64,000 nt of DNA, from assembly GCA_010015675.1 (NCBI GenBank), contig ML976991.1, positions 104,138 to 168,137 on the forward strand, read 5' to 3'. The stretch comes from Byssothecium circinans. Its lineage: Eukaryota; Ascomycota; Dothideomycetes; Pleosporales; Massarinaceae. Both the position numbers and the translations under genes were made by a program. The number at the start of each line of letters is the position of its first letter. Within the stretch, counting starts at the first letter, position 1. Shown piece by piece: positions 11,226-22,289 of the stretch. Below the pieces are notes generated by a model. The model did not search any database. It saw only the letters and a list, made by a program, of their open reading frames with translations, and was not told the DNA's origin.

Positions 11226-12675
11226 TCAAGCCGCCACCGCTCCCTCAGCCAACGTCCTCACAACCGTGACCTGCTCTCCAGCAGCAGGCCCCTTGATCTT
11301 ATCCACAGCAATCTCCTTCCACACCTCGACCTCCTGTCCGCCCCTCAAAACACCGACCCTCATCGTCCCCAACAAATTATGTGCCGCATTACTATGCAAA
11401 TACACGCCCCCGTTAAACAAGGCCGTGGCATCTTTGCCCACCGCGCTCCGAATCAAACTCTTACCCCCCGGGTGCTCAGTGATGAAATCCGTAACATCAT
11501 GAATGACGCCCGCGACTGCAACGAGCGCTGCTCCACCCTCAACGCCCTCAGTGTATTTGGCGCAGGTGGAGCGAAATTCTTCCCAGGAAAGGACGGGGAG
11601 TTGGGAGAGCGGGGCGCCCCAGTCGAGTTTTGAACGCCGGACATCGAGGGCTTTTTGTTGTTGTTGGACACGGCCTTTTTCGATCTCGTTATGGCGGAAG
11701 CGTTTTAGGGAGTAGGCGAGACGGAGGGGCAGCTTGGAGAGAGCGTAGATTGTCCATTTTGTGGGGTCATACTGGTACCATGATATAGCGTTTCCTGTCC
11801 ATCTTGTCAGCGCTCATATCTCCTAGTTTGGCAGGCAATGGGAAAAGGGAGGGAAGAGGAAGGGGAATAGACTTACGGTAATCACTCGGGAACTCATGGT
11901 GGAAGTTATGATACCCTTCACCTAGGGTAATGAGAGCCGTGATGAAATGATCCCTCGGCGTCCTCCGGTCGTCAAAAGGTTGTTCACCCAACCAATGCGC
12001 CAGCGAATTCACACAGAACGTGGCCTGTTGAACAAAACATGCCCGCACAATTCCCGCATACACGAGTCCTCCCCACCAATCTCCCCAAAATATGCCCGCC
12101 ACACACATGGGGAAAACCCAAGCAGCGCTCATCATCATCATCCCGTAATGCTTATGTTGCCACACAACCACGGGGTCGGCATCGAGGTCCGAGATGTCTG
12201 TTCGTCCAATCTTCTTGGGATCTTGGTTAAATACCATCCACCCTAGATGCGAGAAGAAGAAGCCGCGGAGTGCATCGTAGGGATCTTTCTTGGTGTCTGT
12301 CCATCGGTGGTGCGCACGGTGTTTGGAGCTCCAAAATCGAATTGAGCCTTGGACTGCGCCGGCGCCAACGAAGGCGAGGAAGAGGCGAAGGGGAAGACGG
12401 GCGGAAAAGCAACGATGAGACCAGAGGCGGTGGTAGCCTCCAGTGATGCCGAACCCAGTGAAGAAGTAGTAGACAATGGCCCAAATGAGGGTTGGGCGGT
12501 ACAAAGGAGTGTATGGGACAGCAAGGAGACCGTAGGTGGGAACGAGGACGACAACTGAGGTGTTGAGCCAGTTGATGTGCTTGTACCAGTTCTGGAAGGT
12601 GACGGGCTGTGTACTTATGTGTTCTTTGGGCGTAGGCTGGGTTGGTGGCGTGGTCGCCTTTGTAGGCTCGGCCAT
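11226..12675 (-). CDS. OLE1: Delta-9 fatty acid desaturase with C-terminal cytochrome b5 domain
   Basis: Two exons, 12675..11877 and 11794..11226, with an 82-bp intron (GTAAGT...GACAG) in phase 1; 455 aa. The enzyme introduces the first double bond into palmitoyl- and stearoyl-CoA at the ER membrane. The desaturase part has the three histidine boxes HRLWSH, HRAHH and HNFHH, and hydrophobic pairs around [19 protein letters not shown] and [19 protein letters not shown]. The intron cuts right after HHEFPSDYR; the second exon continues [13 protein letters not shown] and then the fused cytochrome b5 domain with its haem motif HPGG ([20 protein letters not shown]). This fusion is typical of fungal Ole1/SdeA. 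The second exon has no internal ATG and is easily missed. Confidence 0.95.
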
Positions 12676-13422
12676 TGTGTCGATGCGAAGATAGTCAAAA
12701 CCGTGAGCGCAGAAACCGTAGACGAGGAAAGGTCTAAATAGAAAAGATTATGAATATTTTGGCCATAGCGAATTCTCGGGCTTTGTTGCCTGAAAGCCGC
12801 GCGGTGCAAGCATGATGGTCGTGCAGTGGACGGCACAGCACTTGGTTGCCGAGGATGGCAGGACTACAATTACGATGTGAATGGTCATTCAGGAACAGGC
12901 GGTGGATAGGTTCGGAAAAAGAAGACTGTACCTGAAGATCCCGAGCCAACCGTTGGGTTGGTTGGTGGGATGGTGGTTCGACATCGGAGGAATTGCAGTT
13001 AATTTCCCCGGTCCGACGCAACATCACTCCACCTTTTGGTGCTCCGACGGGAACTGAAAGCCTAGATTTGTTGGTATTTGACCCTATCTAGTCCTTCTCG
13101 GTCGCAGTAAGGATTAGTTCATTGGATGAGTCTGTATTCTTTGATTTGAGTGCTTGCTAGTTGATCGCGAAAAGCTCCGAAGCTGCGAGAATTGCATGGG
13201 GGAACAGAGTCTGCTAAACCACATCAGCATGTCACACTCAGCGATCTTGTCGCATAGCATTTGGGAAACGACGTATGCGTTATATAAGGAAAGAGACAGG
13301 AATAATTGTGCGGAGGAGCAGACTGAACGGCTCAACTCTTTTCCATTGCTGTTATCCAGCGAGGCTAGCTGCCCAACCACGTATCCATGTTCCTCCACTC
13401 CACCTCAACAGGCCATGTCTAC
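12676..13422. other. Intergenic, desaturase promoter and RPS20 3' flank
   Basis: 747 bp. No gene seen. A GT-rich stretch (GTTGGGTTGGTTGGTGGGAT, near 12953) is the only visible low-complexity feature. Confidence 0.55.
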
Positions 13423-13872
13423 TTAAGCAGCGATGGTGACCTCAACCTCGACACCGGCCTCGATGTTGATGATGATCTGCTTGACGACCTCGGTGGGGGC
13501 GTTCAGGTCGATGAGGCGCTTGTGGATGCGCATCTCGAACATGTCCCAGGTCTTGGAACCCTCACCGTTGGGGGTCTTACGGGTGGTGATCTTGAGGTTC
13601 TTGGTGGGAAGGCGGACGGGGCCTGTATAGTCAGTATCGAATTCTCCTCATGGAGAAGTAGTTGGCGCACCCTTGACGCGGAGATCCTTGGTCTTGGCAC
13701 GGTCGATGAGCTCGGTGCAGACCTTCTCGAGGCTCTTGACGTTGCGGCTGGTGAGTGTAATGCGGATCTTGTGGATCTTGGGGCCCTCAAAGTCGCCCTT
13801 ATCGCCCTTGTTGTCTATTCGCGGTCAGACTTGCTCCTATATAGAAGTTGGGAGGGTGGGCATACAAGACAT
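13423..13872 (-). CDS. RPS20: 40S ribosomal protein S20 (uS10)
   Basis: Three exons, 13872..13866 (only 7 nt), 13814..13671 and 13622..13423, with introns of 51 and 48 bp; 116 aa. The spliced protein begins [20 protein letters not shown] and contains the uS10 hallmarks [53 protein letters not shown] and a C-terminal [10 protein letters not shown]. The tiny first exon with an intron directly after it is common in fungal ribosomal protein genes. uS10 sits in the 40S head. Its N-terminal tail carries the lysines that Hel2/ZNF598 ubiquitinates on collided ribosomes, and K5 and K8 are present here. Divergent from the CUE3-like gene, starts 351 bp apart. Confidence 0.95.
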
Positions 13873-14222
13873 GGTGGCTGGTGGTGTTGCGGTATGGAGT
13901 GTTGATTGTGGGTTACGGATAGATTCCAGTCACGACCCGGATCGTTGATCGCTGTAATGTGATGACTGGCGTGGTGTTGGCGTCGGTGCTTGTCGATAGA
14001 GCAGATGAAGCCCCGCGATTAATTTTCGAATGTGCGCCAAGATTTCTGGACGCTAGGTCGTAGAGCGACTAGCGCAAAATGAGTCGCTCTTGCTCTTCAT
14101 GACAAGCTTGATGACTCCGTTATAGACAAACAACATGAGCCGAAGCGCAAACGCAGGAACTTAGAAGAAGAAAACCTTAGCTTGGACGAGCACGATCACT
14201 CGACATCCACTCAACTACCATC
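13873..14222. promoter_or_regulatory. Shared divergent promoter RPS20 / CUE3-like
   Basis: 350 bp separate the two start codons. CAGTCACG at 13927..13934 resembles the HomolD box of fission yeast ribosomal protein promoters, 55 bp from the RPS20 ATG. A perfect inverted repeat, AGAGCGACT (14062..14070) and AGTCGCTCT (14082..14090), lies near the middle. Both roles are inferred. Confidence 0.45.
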
Positions 14223-16247
14223 ATGTGGCTCCCACAGTTTGCGCCATTTCCGGACGCTCAGATGCGTCGAAACATCCTTCCCCAAGAGTGGGAACTATAT
14301 CTGGATTCATGGGTATCGCTGGCAGAATTATATCTTCGTCTGAACGGCCAGCAATTCTCGTCCGCGGTGTCCTCAGAAGCGTCGTCCTTGAACAACTTCC
14401 TCGTCTCATTTTTCCACGAAGCCACCAATGACGACAGCGTTATTCCGTCAGCTCCGACCCTACGCAAGAAATGCTTTCACCTCCTGCATCGGATCTTCTC
14501 TGCAGAGCAAATTCCATTGTCTCTCCTCAAATGGCCTATTCTCTCCGATATCTGCCGCGTCTTCCCGAAAAGTGAGCAATTTCGAGGCCTGTTGGCAAGC
14601 TTGTGGACGAAGCAGGCTGGAACCATCGAAAAGAGCCTTCAACTAGCCAAGAATTCGCTAATAAAGAATCTGGATTCAAGAATGCCGGAAAATGCAGAGG
14701 ACACGCTGAACAGGTTGGTGCCTTTGCTGAAGGTATCCCCAGATGCTGGCACGTATATGTTCACTGGATCCGACTTCTTGGACTCATTATGCACTGCATT
14801 TCCCAAAGTGTCAACATCCCTCCAGACGAAGCTCACCACGACCGCATACCTCGGCCTCACAGCGCTCCTGCAAGGTTCGAAACCTAGCTACTCTGTTTTA
14901 TCGGATCATCTGTACAGCCTCAAAGCCAGTGGCGAACAACAGCAAAAGTTGGATTTGACTCAGAAGTCACTTGTTGCCGATCTTGTCACAAATACGCCTT
15001 TCTTGACCAAAGTGAAGGACAAAGCTACCGCTCCTGAAGCTGCAAGAGTCAAGAATTTTGCCGCTTCACTCGGTGTGTTCCAACGGTCTTCAATGTCACG
15101 GCCGAAGAAGCTAGTTCGGCGCAAGGTGGACAAAGGAAAGGGCAAGGCGACTGTGGAAGAGAATGGCAATGGTTCGTTTGGTGATATACACGTGCATCGC
15201 ATGAGCTTGATCAGCCAGATTCAGGATCTCTTCCCTGATCTTGGGTCGGGTTTTGTGGCTAAATTATTGCATGAGTACAACGACAACATTGAAGAAACTA
15301 CTGCGCACCTTCTGGAAGACTCCGTACCCCCTCACCTCGCCAGTGCCGACCGAGGCGAGCTCTTGTATGTATCCACCACATTCTACTCCATATATGAACG
15401 CCAATCGTACTGACCGCTTTTTAGACCGGCTGCTACCAACATCAGGCCCCACCTCACTCCCCGATCAACACCACCACCCTCAGAACGTCGCAATGCTTTC
15501 GAGAACGACGAATTCGATCGGCTCGCAGTCGACACCTCTCGTCTACACCTTGGTCGAAGAAATCAACAGCTCACCGCCGACAAGATCCTGTCCGATCGCA
15601 AGAACGCTCCTAGCAAATCCGCCATTCTCTCCGCTTTGGCAGCGTTCGACTCGGACGACGATGAGAGAGATGACACATATGACGTGGAAGATGTTGGCGG
15701 TACTGTGGACTCTGTTGCTCCAGATGATGCAAATCTACAGGACAAAAATGAGGAGGCGCTCTTCAAAGCTTACTCGGCCTCGCCCGAGCTATTCGGACGT
15801 GATGCACCGACGCGGAGAGGAAACGCAAGGATATCTCTTAAGAAGGAGACCGGCATGAGCGACGAGCAAATTGAAGGATGGGGTCTCATGATAGGTCGTG
15901 ATCCGAAGCGACTGCGACGATTAGAAGCCAAGTTCACCCACTTCGGAGGACAGCAAGCAGAACTAGGTTCGACGGCTTGGCGTAGCAGCCCCATGGGCTC
16001 CGAAGGCGAAGGCACCGGCAGCGGAGATGGACAGCGGGGCGGACGAGGCGGTTCAGCTGGTAGAGGTCGTGGGCGAGGGAGGGGCCGTGGTGGAGGTCGC
16101 GGCAGCGGTAATGTTGCTGGTCCAGCTGACGATCAGGCAACACAGGCCGCGCGTCAGAGGAAAGATCAGAACAAGGGATCGAGAGCAAACCACAATCGTC
16201 GTGACCAGCGAGCGAGAAAGATGGCGAGAGGAGGCCTTGCGGGCTGA
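14223..16247 (+). CDS. CUE3: CUE-domain protein, Cue3/ASCC2-like (RQT complex subunit)
   Basis: Two exons, 14223..15364 and 15425..16247, with a 60-bp intron (GTATGT...TTTTTAG) splitting a Leu codon; 654 aa. The N-terminal 280 aa are helical with no simple motif (MWLPQFAPFPDAQMRRNI, ILPQEWELYLDSWV), as in ASCC2. A CUE ubiquitin-binding domain spans about residues 325-368 (MSLISQIQDLFPDLGSGF...LLHEYNDNIEETTAHLL), followed by a D/E-rich linker and a C-terminal RG-rich tail (RGRGRGRGRGGGRGSG). Yeast Cue3 and human ASCC2 belong to the RQT/ASCC complex that dissociates stalled ribosomes and bind K63-linked ubiquitin chains through the CUE domain. The RG tail may bind RNA (inference). Confidence 0.87.
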
Positions 16248-17896
16248 GCTTGAATAGCTGGCCCAGTTGTGACGCCGTTGGCTGAGGGCTGGCATCTTTG
16301 AGAGGGGAGAGGGATGAGCGGAGAGGAGATTTGAGAAAATGAGAATGTTCGGGAGTGTGCTTGTACGCTCGACTGTAGTAATGAATGAACGGATGGACCG
16401 TTGGCTGAATGCGGTTGCCGCCTGAGAGCACCGTCTTGATTGCCAAGGCCAGACAACAAACGCTCTCTTCTGAACTGACATGCTCTCGTCTGCGTACACA
16501 CAAATCAAAAAAATTCTGTTCCCTCCACTCCGACAAGCAGACAAAGCAGTTCCAATTCACCACTGTCAAGTACGCAAGCGCCCTGAACCTTACTACCACA
16601 TCTACTATTCCCTACGCACATACGCTCTCATACGAAGATCATCTCGGGAAATAAGCTGTCGAGCTTCGCGTCGCTATGAAAACCCAGGGATCAGGTAAAA
16701 CATTAGACAGTGAATCCCCCTTAGATAAGTTTCGGATAGTACAACTATTAGTGTTTTTTCCTTCAGATTTTACCACCGCAGGCTAGACATGAGCATCAAG
16801 CTTCCCCTATTTCCTAACCTCCCCGCTTACGTAAGCTACACATCTCCCGCTCTCGCTAGTAGATACCACAAGGCGGCCAGATGAATGTCAGTCACGTGTA
16901 AGTGACGGCCCCAAGGCCAGTCAATATGCGTAGTTTTCGCTAAACCACCAGTACATCAACACTAAGCAGGAAGAACCTCAAGGTACAATACTTAGCAAGC
17001 TATCTACCTCTTTAGCTATCCAAAGATATCTTCACTTTCCAACGACAATAGAGGAATGTAGTGCACACGGAATCGAACTTCATCTGGCCCCCATGTTATA
17101 TCCCCATAGTACGAAATACGCAGCATACTCTCCGTCGCGTAAATTAGAGAACCTTAATCCCCTCAGCGGAAACCCACACCATCTCAACGGGTAAGCAGTC
17201 GATGTAAGGGATGGATCCTGGTATCGATACACAAACAACTGCTGACACATGCCTCGATCCAATAGCGACATGTCATCTTGTTTGAAAACACATCAAGTTG
17301 TAGAATCCCCAGCATCGCCTTCTTGCCCTTCGAGGAGGTGTATGCGGTGCATGCGTCCGTTATCAAGAAACCCATCATGACATCAAAAACGCTGATGTTA
17401 CACTCGCATCGCGCTAGCCCCGATGTAGTCAACATAGACGAATCGCGCTGCGGCTGATTGGGCTGCGATGGAAGCGAGCGAGGGGGGACAGGGGTGAGCG
17501 AGGATGATCACTTGGATCGGACGGCTTACCCCCGTTTGGGCGTGAGCGGTGAATTGAGTGGGGATGATGTGAGGAGGGGTAGGGATAGGGGTGAGCGAGC
17601 GAGAGGGTTAGGCGAGCGTTCTGGAAGGAAGTTCGGTTCGTTTAGCGAGGCGTTCGGGTTCGTATGGATTTTAATTCGGTGGGCGTTGGGCTTGCTGATC
17701 TCGGTGTGTTTATGTGTTAGGGGGATTGAGAAGGCGATGTTGAGAGGGTTGTTGGATGGTTTTACTGTGGTAAGGTTTGGGAGAGTGCGGATTGGAAGAG
17801 TAAGGTACTATGGTAATGCGGAGATCGTGTCTTGGTTGGCGAGTGCTGGTATTTGAAGGGGGTTGGTATGAAACTTATACACTAGAACTGAAGTGT
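16248..17896. other. Intergenic, no supported gene
   Basis: 1.65 kb. A G-rich, strand-skewed stretch at about 17465-17650 repeats GGGGTGAGCG-like words and lies in an open frame (17458..17856) whose C-terminal part would form a hydrophobic helix (WILIRWALGLLISVCLCV), but that frame has no upstream ATG and no recognisable homology. I do not call a gene. Confidence 0.5.
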
Positions 17897-18081
17897 AGGG
17901 CAAGAGTCAAGGAGCACCACATTATGCAATATGGAGCACCACGCTAAGCCCTAAAACCTACTATCCAAACCCTATTTCTCCATATTCTAAGTCTAATCTT
18001 ATCTGACCCGGACCCTAAATCACCCTAAAGCGCTTCACATGGTGCTCCCCATTGCTTAGTGTGGCGCTCCTTAACTCCTGC
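17897..18081. mobile_element. MITE-like non-autonomous inverted-repeat element
   Basis: A 185-bp element with imperfect terminal inverted repeats of about 50 bp. The left end reads GGCAAGAGTCAAGGAGCACC; the reverse complement of the right end reads GGCAGGAGTTAAGGAGCGCC, and the match continues inward (CCACATTATGCAATATGG against CCACACTAAGCAATGGGG). GAAGTGT flanks both sides directly (17890..17896 and 18082..18088), consistent with a 7-9 bp target-site duplication such as hAT-type elements leave. There is no coding capacity. Element class is inferred from the duplication length only. Confidence 0.65.
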
Positions 18082-18674
18082 CGAAGTGTGGGAAGGCGTA
18101 TACAATTTCCAATGACCAACTGCTGGACACAAGTCTTGAGAACAGGTACACTCCACTAGGAATCAAGAGGTATATTACGTTCTGCATGATATATAACAAG
18201 CCGTCAACGACGAACCGTGGCAATTCCTTCAACAACCTTCATCTATCGAGCGGTATGGGCGACAGGGCATGTAATACGGAAAGGAGTGTGCATATTACCC
18301 TGCGTTGTACCGGCTGGAGACCAACCCCGCAGCGCCACAAGCAGTGCATCTTGGATGGCATGGCGGTCAACGGCAGTGCAGTGCAGTGGCGAGTAACACC
18401 ACCGGCAAGAAGGCCAAATAACCTATCGGGCGTAGTAAACCCCGAAATACGGGTAACATGTGAATAGCTATGAGTCCTATGACAACCTTGAACCGAGAAA
18501 GGAAAATGACCACGGACATAAGCAGTCAATGCAGGAAGAGCAAATATGGATCTGCACCGGGCTGACCGCTGTAATGGTAAACGAACTGTAGGATGCTACG
18601 AGCTCTTCGTCTAACGTTCCCTATTTGGGTTTCAAGGAAAATGTCGTGCACGGTCGTGGTGATATGGACGAGGA
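18082..18674. other. Intergenic, no gene seen
   Basis: 593 bp between the inverted-repeat element and the 3' end of the APH-fold gene. A 93-aa ORF at 18186 has no recognisable feature and is not called. Confidence 0.5.
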
Positions 18675-20009
18675 TTATGTTTGCGCGAGGCTGTTGAGTG
18701 CGTACGTGAGGGAGCGCCGTGATTGAAGCTCGTCGATACCGGAATGAGGACGATAATGGTGTGCGACTATCTGCACAGTGGCTCGGTAAACGGTATAACT
18801 GCATCCGACATTAGCAACAGTCCAGTCCACATCAAGTTCCAAGGGAAAATGCAGTAAGGGTACTCACATCAATTGCCGGACATGCACCGGGCCCGTACGT
18901 GCTGGACATTCTCCAAAGCCCTGAAAGAAAGCATCACTTCCCTCGGTAATCCCTCCACTCAAAAGCGGATCCCCCCAAACCACATTCGAGAACCCGACTA
19001 GGCCCGCAACCTGCTTTGTCTGCTCGTTGATCAGCACGTTGTGCGCATCGCATACATGGAGTGCGACGAGTTTTGGCTCGGTGATCTCGTCAAGCACGCT
19101 ACTGCGTTGATTTACCCAGCCGCGTATGCTCTCGTAAGGGATCGTGATGAGCATGTCTTCTGCATCCCGGAGAGAGGATTCAAGGAGCGCGATGAAGGCT
19201 TCCCGCCAGGATTTACTCCCCTTTTGCTCGAAAACGCGGTGGGTGAGGCCGAACTGTGTGGCGGATAGAGAGGTGAGTGTGCGTACGAGGGAGCCTAGCG
19301 TGTGGTCGATGGCGTGCCGTTCACTGGTGGAAAGAAAGGGTGAAATTTCTGAGAGTCGTCGTCCGGGTAAGTAGCTCGTGAGCAGATACGGCGAGCCGAA
19401 AGACCCTCCATGTTTATCGTATTTGAGGACTTGTGCAACGGGAAGTTGGGTGAACTCGTGCAGTGTTTCCAGCGTCATGCGTTCAGTCTCTAGACCGTGT
19501 TTTTCGTGTCGGAGCGAGCGTATGGCGGAGTTTGGTGGGCATTTGAGGACGAGGGCGTTTCCGTCTGCTAGGCGGGCGAGGTAGACTTGGTGTAGGCGTC
19601 CTTGAAGGCGTTCGGCTTGTTGGACGGTGATTCGGGAGGAGCGGAAGACTTTTTGGATGAGGCGTTGGATGCTCAAGAAATCTGGTGGAATGACGGCACC
19701 ATTTCGTGCCGCTGATGCTGCAGAAGACGAAGAAGAAGACGAAATGGTTGATGAAGAGCGATTTGTTCTCCCACCACCGTGTCTGCCGTGGCTCATGGTG
19801 ACAACGGGGTAGACTGCGACATCTAGAGGGGGGAGATGCATCTTCAAAGCTAGCTGAAGTGATGGACGAACAAGGGAGGTAGTATTCTGGCAGAATATGC
19901 GAGACCCCGGTAGGTGCTGTGCGTCTTTGAGAGCTGTAGTGGGCTGCACACCCGCGAAATATGTATGTTCTCTGAGCACAGCAAAGTCGTGGTCTTCTGT
20001 CATTGTCAT
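18675..20009 (-). CDS. APH/ChoK-fold phosphotransferase-like protein, probably a pseudokinase
   Basis: Two exons, 20009..18868 and 18798..18675, with a 69-bp intron (GTGAGT...GATGCAG) splitting an Ile codon; 421 aa. The second exon adds YTVYRATVQIVAHHYRPHSG, the usual last helix of fungal APH-family proteins. The N-lobe is seen in RITVQQAERLQGRLHQVYLARLADGNALVLKCPP, including the VAIK-type lysine (LVLKCP). Where active members have an HGDxxxxN loop this one reads LHVCDAHNVLI (N324, with Val at the usual Asp position), and the second metal-binding motif (IDWE in active relatives) reads LVGFSNVVWGDP, Gly replacing Asp at 339. The fold is well supported, catalysis is doubtful, and the substrate is unknown. 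A poly-Ser stretch lies before the domain; a later start (MSHGRHGG) is possible. Confidence 0.75.
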
Positions 20010-20973
20010 GGATACGACGATATTGCTGATTCGGAGATCAAATAGTCATTTGCGGTGTGAGAGACGTCAGAAGGATGATGTGTTGGAAGGTAATCCGAAC
20101 AAGACCGAGTATAGCAGGAATGTTTGTGAAGGAAGCCATCGGCCACAGGCTCGTGACCGGCGTGTCTAGATACCAAATCAACATCTGCTAAATAGACCCC
20201 TATAGGGCTCGCGAATGTCAAGTTGAAGCCGCGCGCTCGGCTAAGGCTTCATCGTGTGCAAGGGCAAAGCAATGAGTAAGCCAAGCATGCAGCAACGGAG
20301 GAGGCTTGCTTGAAGGCTGAAGGCTGAAGCATTGCCAACGACGGAATGACGGCTTAGGTGACGACCAGAGGCGTAGAGTCTGCAAAAAGACGTGAGAGGC
20401 GTCGAGAGATGTTAGAGTGGCTGCATCAGCTTCGTTTAAGATAGCCTTATGCGATAAGCGAACCATGACCTCCCATCGGCTGCTTGCGTCTCTGATTGGC
20501 GATAACATCAGCACGGAGAAGTAGTGCGGACATGATTGAGGTTCGAGCTACAAATTAACGAAGACACATGGCAACGGGACCGAGAGATGAAGATGTGTGG
20601 ATCTGGGCTAAGTTTCGCGACAGCAAGGGTAAGCGGAGCGGGTCTGGGGCTCTTCCTTTTGATCCAGGCCCACTATAACCCAGATGATGCTGTGTCGGCA
20701 CGCACTTTTCAGGTCGCTTTGCAAGACGCCCTTCCGACGCCCTGTAGAGATCGCTATTATCCGACTGTTTGGAGACGAAGCAACAAGGAATGCTATGACA
20801 TGTCAGGCCAGTGCTCTGGAACCAGTCAAGATGCCAACCGTCGTACAGCCTTGTCCTTTCAGCCATGTGTGACCGCCATTTCAGCCAGCATTGCCCTTTT
20901 ACGACTAATATGCGGTTTCAAGATGTCTCTCGAAGGTGGGCGCTTACCACCAGATGTCTGCCCGCAGCGACGT
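20010..20973. other. Intergenic between the APH-fold gene start and TAN1 3' end
   Basis: 964 bp. A plus-strand frame from 20536 starts with TTG and runs antisense into TAN1 exons; I regard it as a shadow. No other gene or repeat is seen. Confidence 0.5.
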
Positions 20974-22289
20974 TCACGCCTCCGACGTCTCCTCCGCCGT
21001 CTTGCTGCTCGTGGCTGGTTCGCTTGCTTGGGCCGATTTATCCTTCTTCTTGGTAGTGACGTTCTCCTCTCGACGGGACGCGTCACGCAGCTCCGCCAGA
21101 TTGAAGCGTTTGAGCTTTTCGAAGTCTGGGCCCACGACGCTCATTCCAATCATGTTCTGCTGGTGGTCAGCGTTTGTGAAGACGGTGCAGATCGCTGCGC
21201 GTGTGTAAACGTGTCTGAAGCACGCGCTCATCGTCGTACCTGGTAGATCTCCACGAGTATAAGCAGATCGTAGTTTGACAAGTCCACTTTGTGGCCCTGT
21301 CCCACGACGGCTGCCACTGTCTGGATGACGCCGTCCCGTGTGAACTGCTTGTTGTTTCGGATCGATACTCGGATCGCGAACTGCCCACAAAATTAGCTTC
21401 TTGAAATGAAACGTGTCGGATCGCCCACTGCACCGTCCGGTACGAATTGACGACAATGCCTAGGTAAACTTACTTTTTTGCCAGCTCGATCCGGTCCGTG
21501 GAAATGGGGGGCAATGACTTGGCGGGCAACGTTCTCTAGACCTCTGTCGCTCGCTTTGTCCATGGCCTCGATGGGGGTGAGTCTCTTGACAAAGTTGCAT
21601 CTTGCTATTGTCTTCCCGTTTGCGACATCTTGACAGATCTTCTCGACGAACGATACTGGCTCAACAGGCTTTCGCGCCTTGAGAAAGATCACTATACACA
21701 TTAGCTATAGCCTGCTGCAATTCGAAAACCTCAGCTTACAGCACGCAGTGCCAATTTGAGCATTCCGGAAGTAAGGGTCCTTGGCAGGCTTCCTGATACC
21801 GTCGATTTCCTTCTGGATCGCGCTCTCGATATCCCCCCCATCATCATCGGAGCCCTGCTCTTCGGCTGTAACGTCTGTCTGGCCATCCCCGTAGAGCTGT
21901 GAAGTGTACTGCATGATCCATCAGCAGCAGAAATCCGAATTGGTGGAAATGCTTTTGTGAGCTGCAGAATCTCACGCACCTCCTGGAACAGATCCCGCAG
22001 GTCGGCGATGGATGGTGCTTCTTTCTTCAAGGCACACGTCGCCCAAACGCCCATGTCACCGGGTTGGAGTCCACGGTCAGCAGCCATGTTCGGAGGCGCT
22101 CCCCAGTTCTTTTTTCCCTAGATGAAGTCTTAGCGCACTGGGTTCATGGGGTGCAAGGCAGGGGTGGGAATGTCGGGCCAGGACGAAGCCTTTTTCCGCA
22201 ACCGTCGCACTCACATGTTTGTATTTCTTGTTGGCTTCTTCGTGGCGCGCATCTCCATCCGCTTTCCGTTTTTTGGGGTTTGTGTCCAT
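20974..22289 (-). CDS. TAN1: THUMP-domain tRNA acetylation adaptor, Tan1/THUMPD1-like
   Basis: Six exons: 22289..22215, 22117..21980, 21908..21740, 21691..21474, 21380..21240 and 21156..20974; all phases agree and the product is 307 aa (yeast Tan1 is 289). It opens MDTNPKKRKADGDARHEEANKKYK, then GLQPGDMGVWATCALKKE...DLRDLFQE, an acidic segment, and the THUMP domain in exons 4-6: TIARCNFVKRLTPIEAM, QVIAPHFHG, FAIRVSIRNNKQFTRDGVIQ, VGQGHKVDLSNYDLLILVEI and NMIGMSVVGPDFEKLKRFNL. Tan1 binds tRNA and, with the acetyltransferase Kre33/NAT10, makes N4-acetylcytidine at position 12 of tRNA Leu and Ser. A second in-frame ATG nine bases upstream (22298) is possible; I chose 22289 for its better context (GCCATGG). 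A Lys-rich tail ends the protein. Confidence 0.92.

Noticed and set aside
17060..17090. GTTCGATTCC on the minus strand, like a tRNA B box
   Set aside because: The flanking bases do not form a T-stem and no D-arm or acceptor stem could be drawn.
18186..18467. 93-aa ORF with ATG
   Set aside because: No signal peptide, domain or splice partner; typical chance frame.
20536..21246. 236-aa plus-strand open frame
   Set aside because: Starts with TTG, is low-complexity, and its second half is antisense to TAN1 exons 5 and 6.
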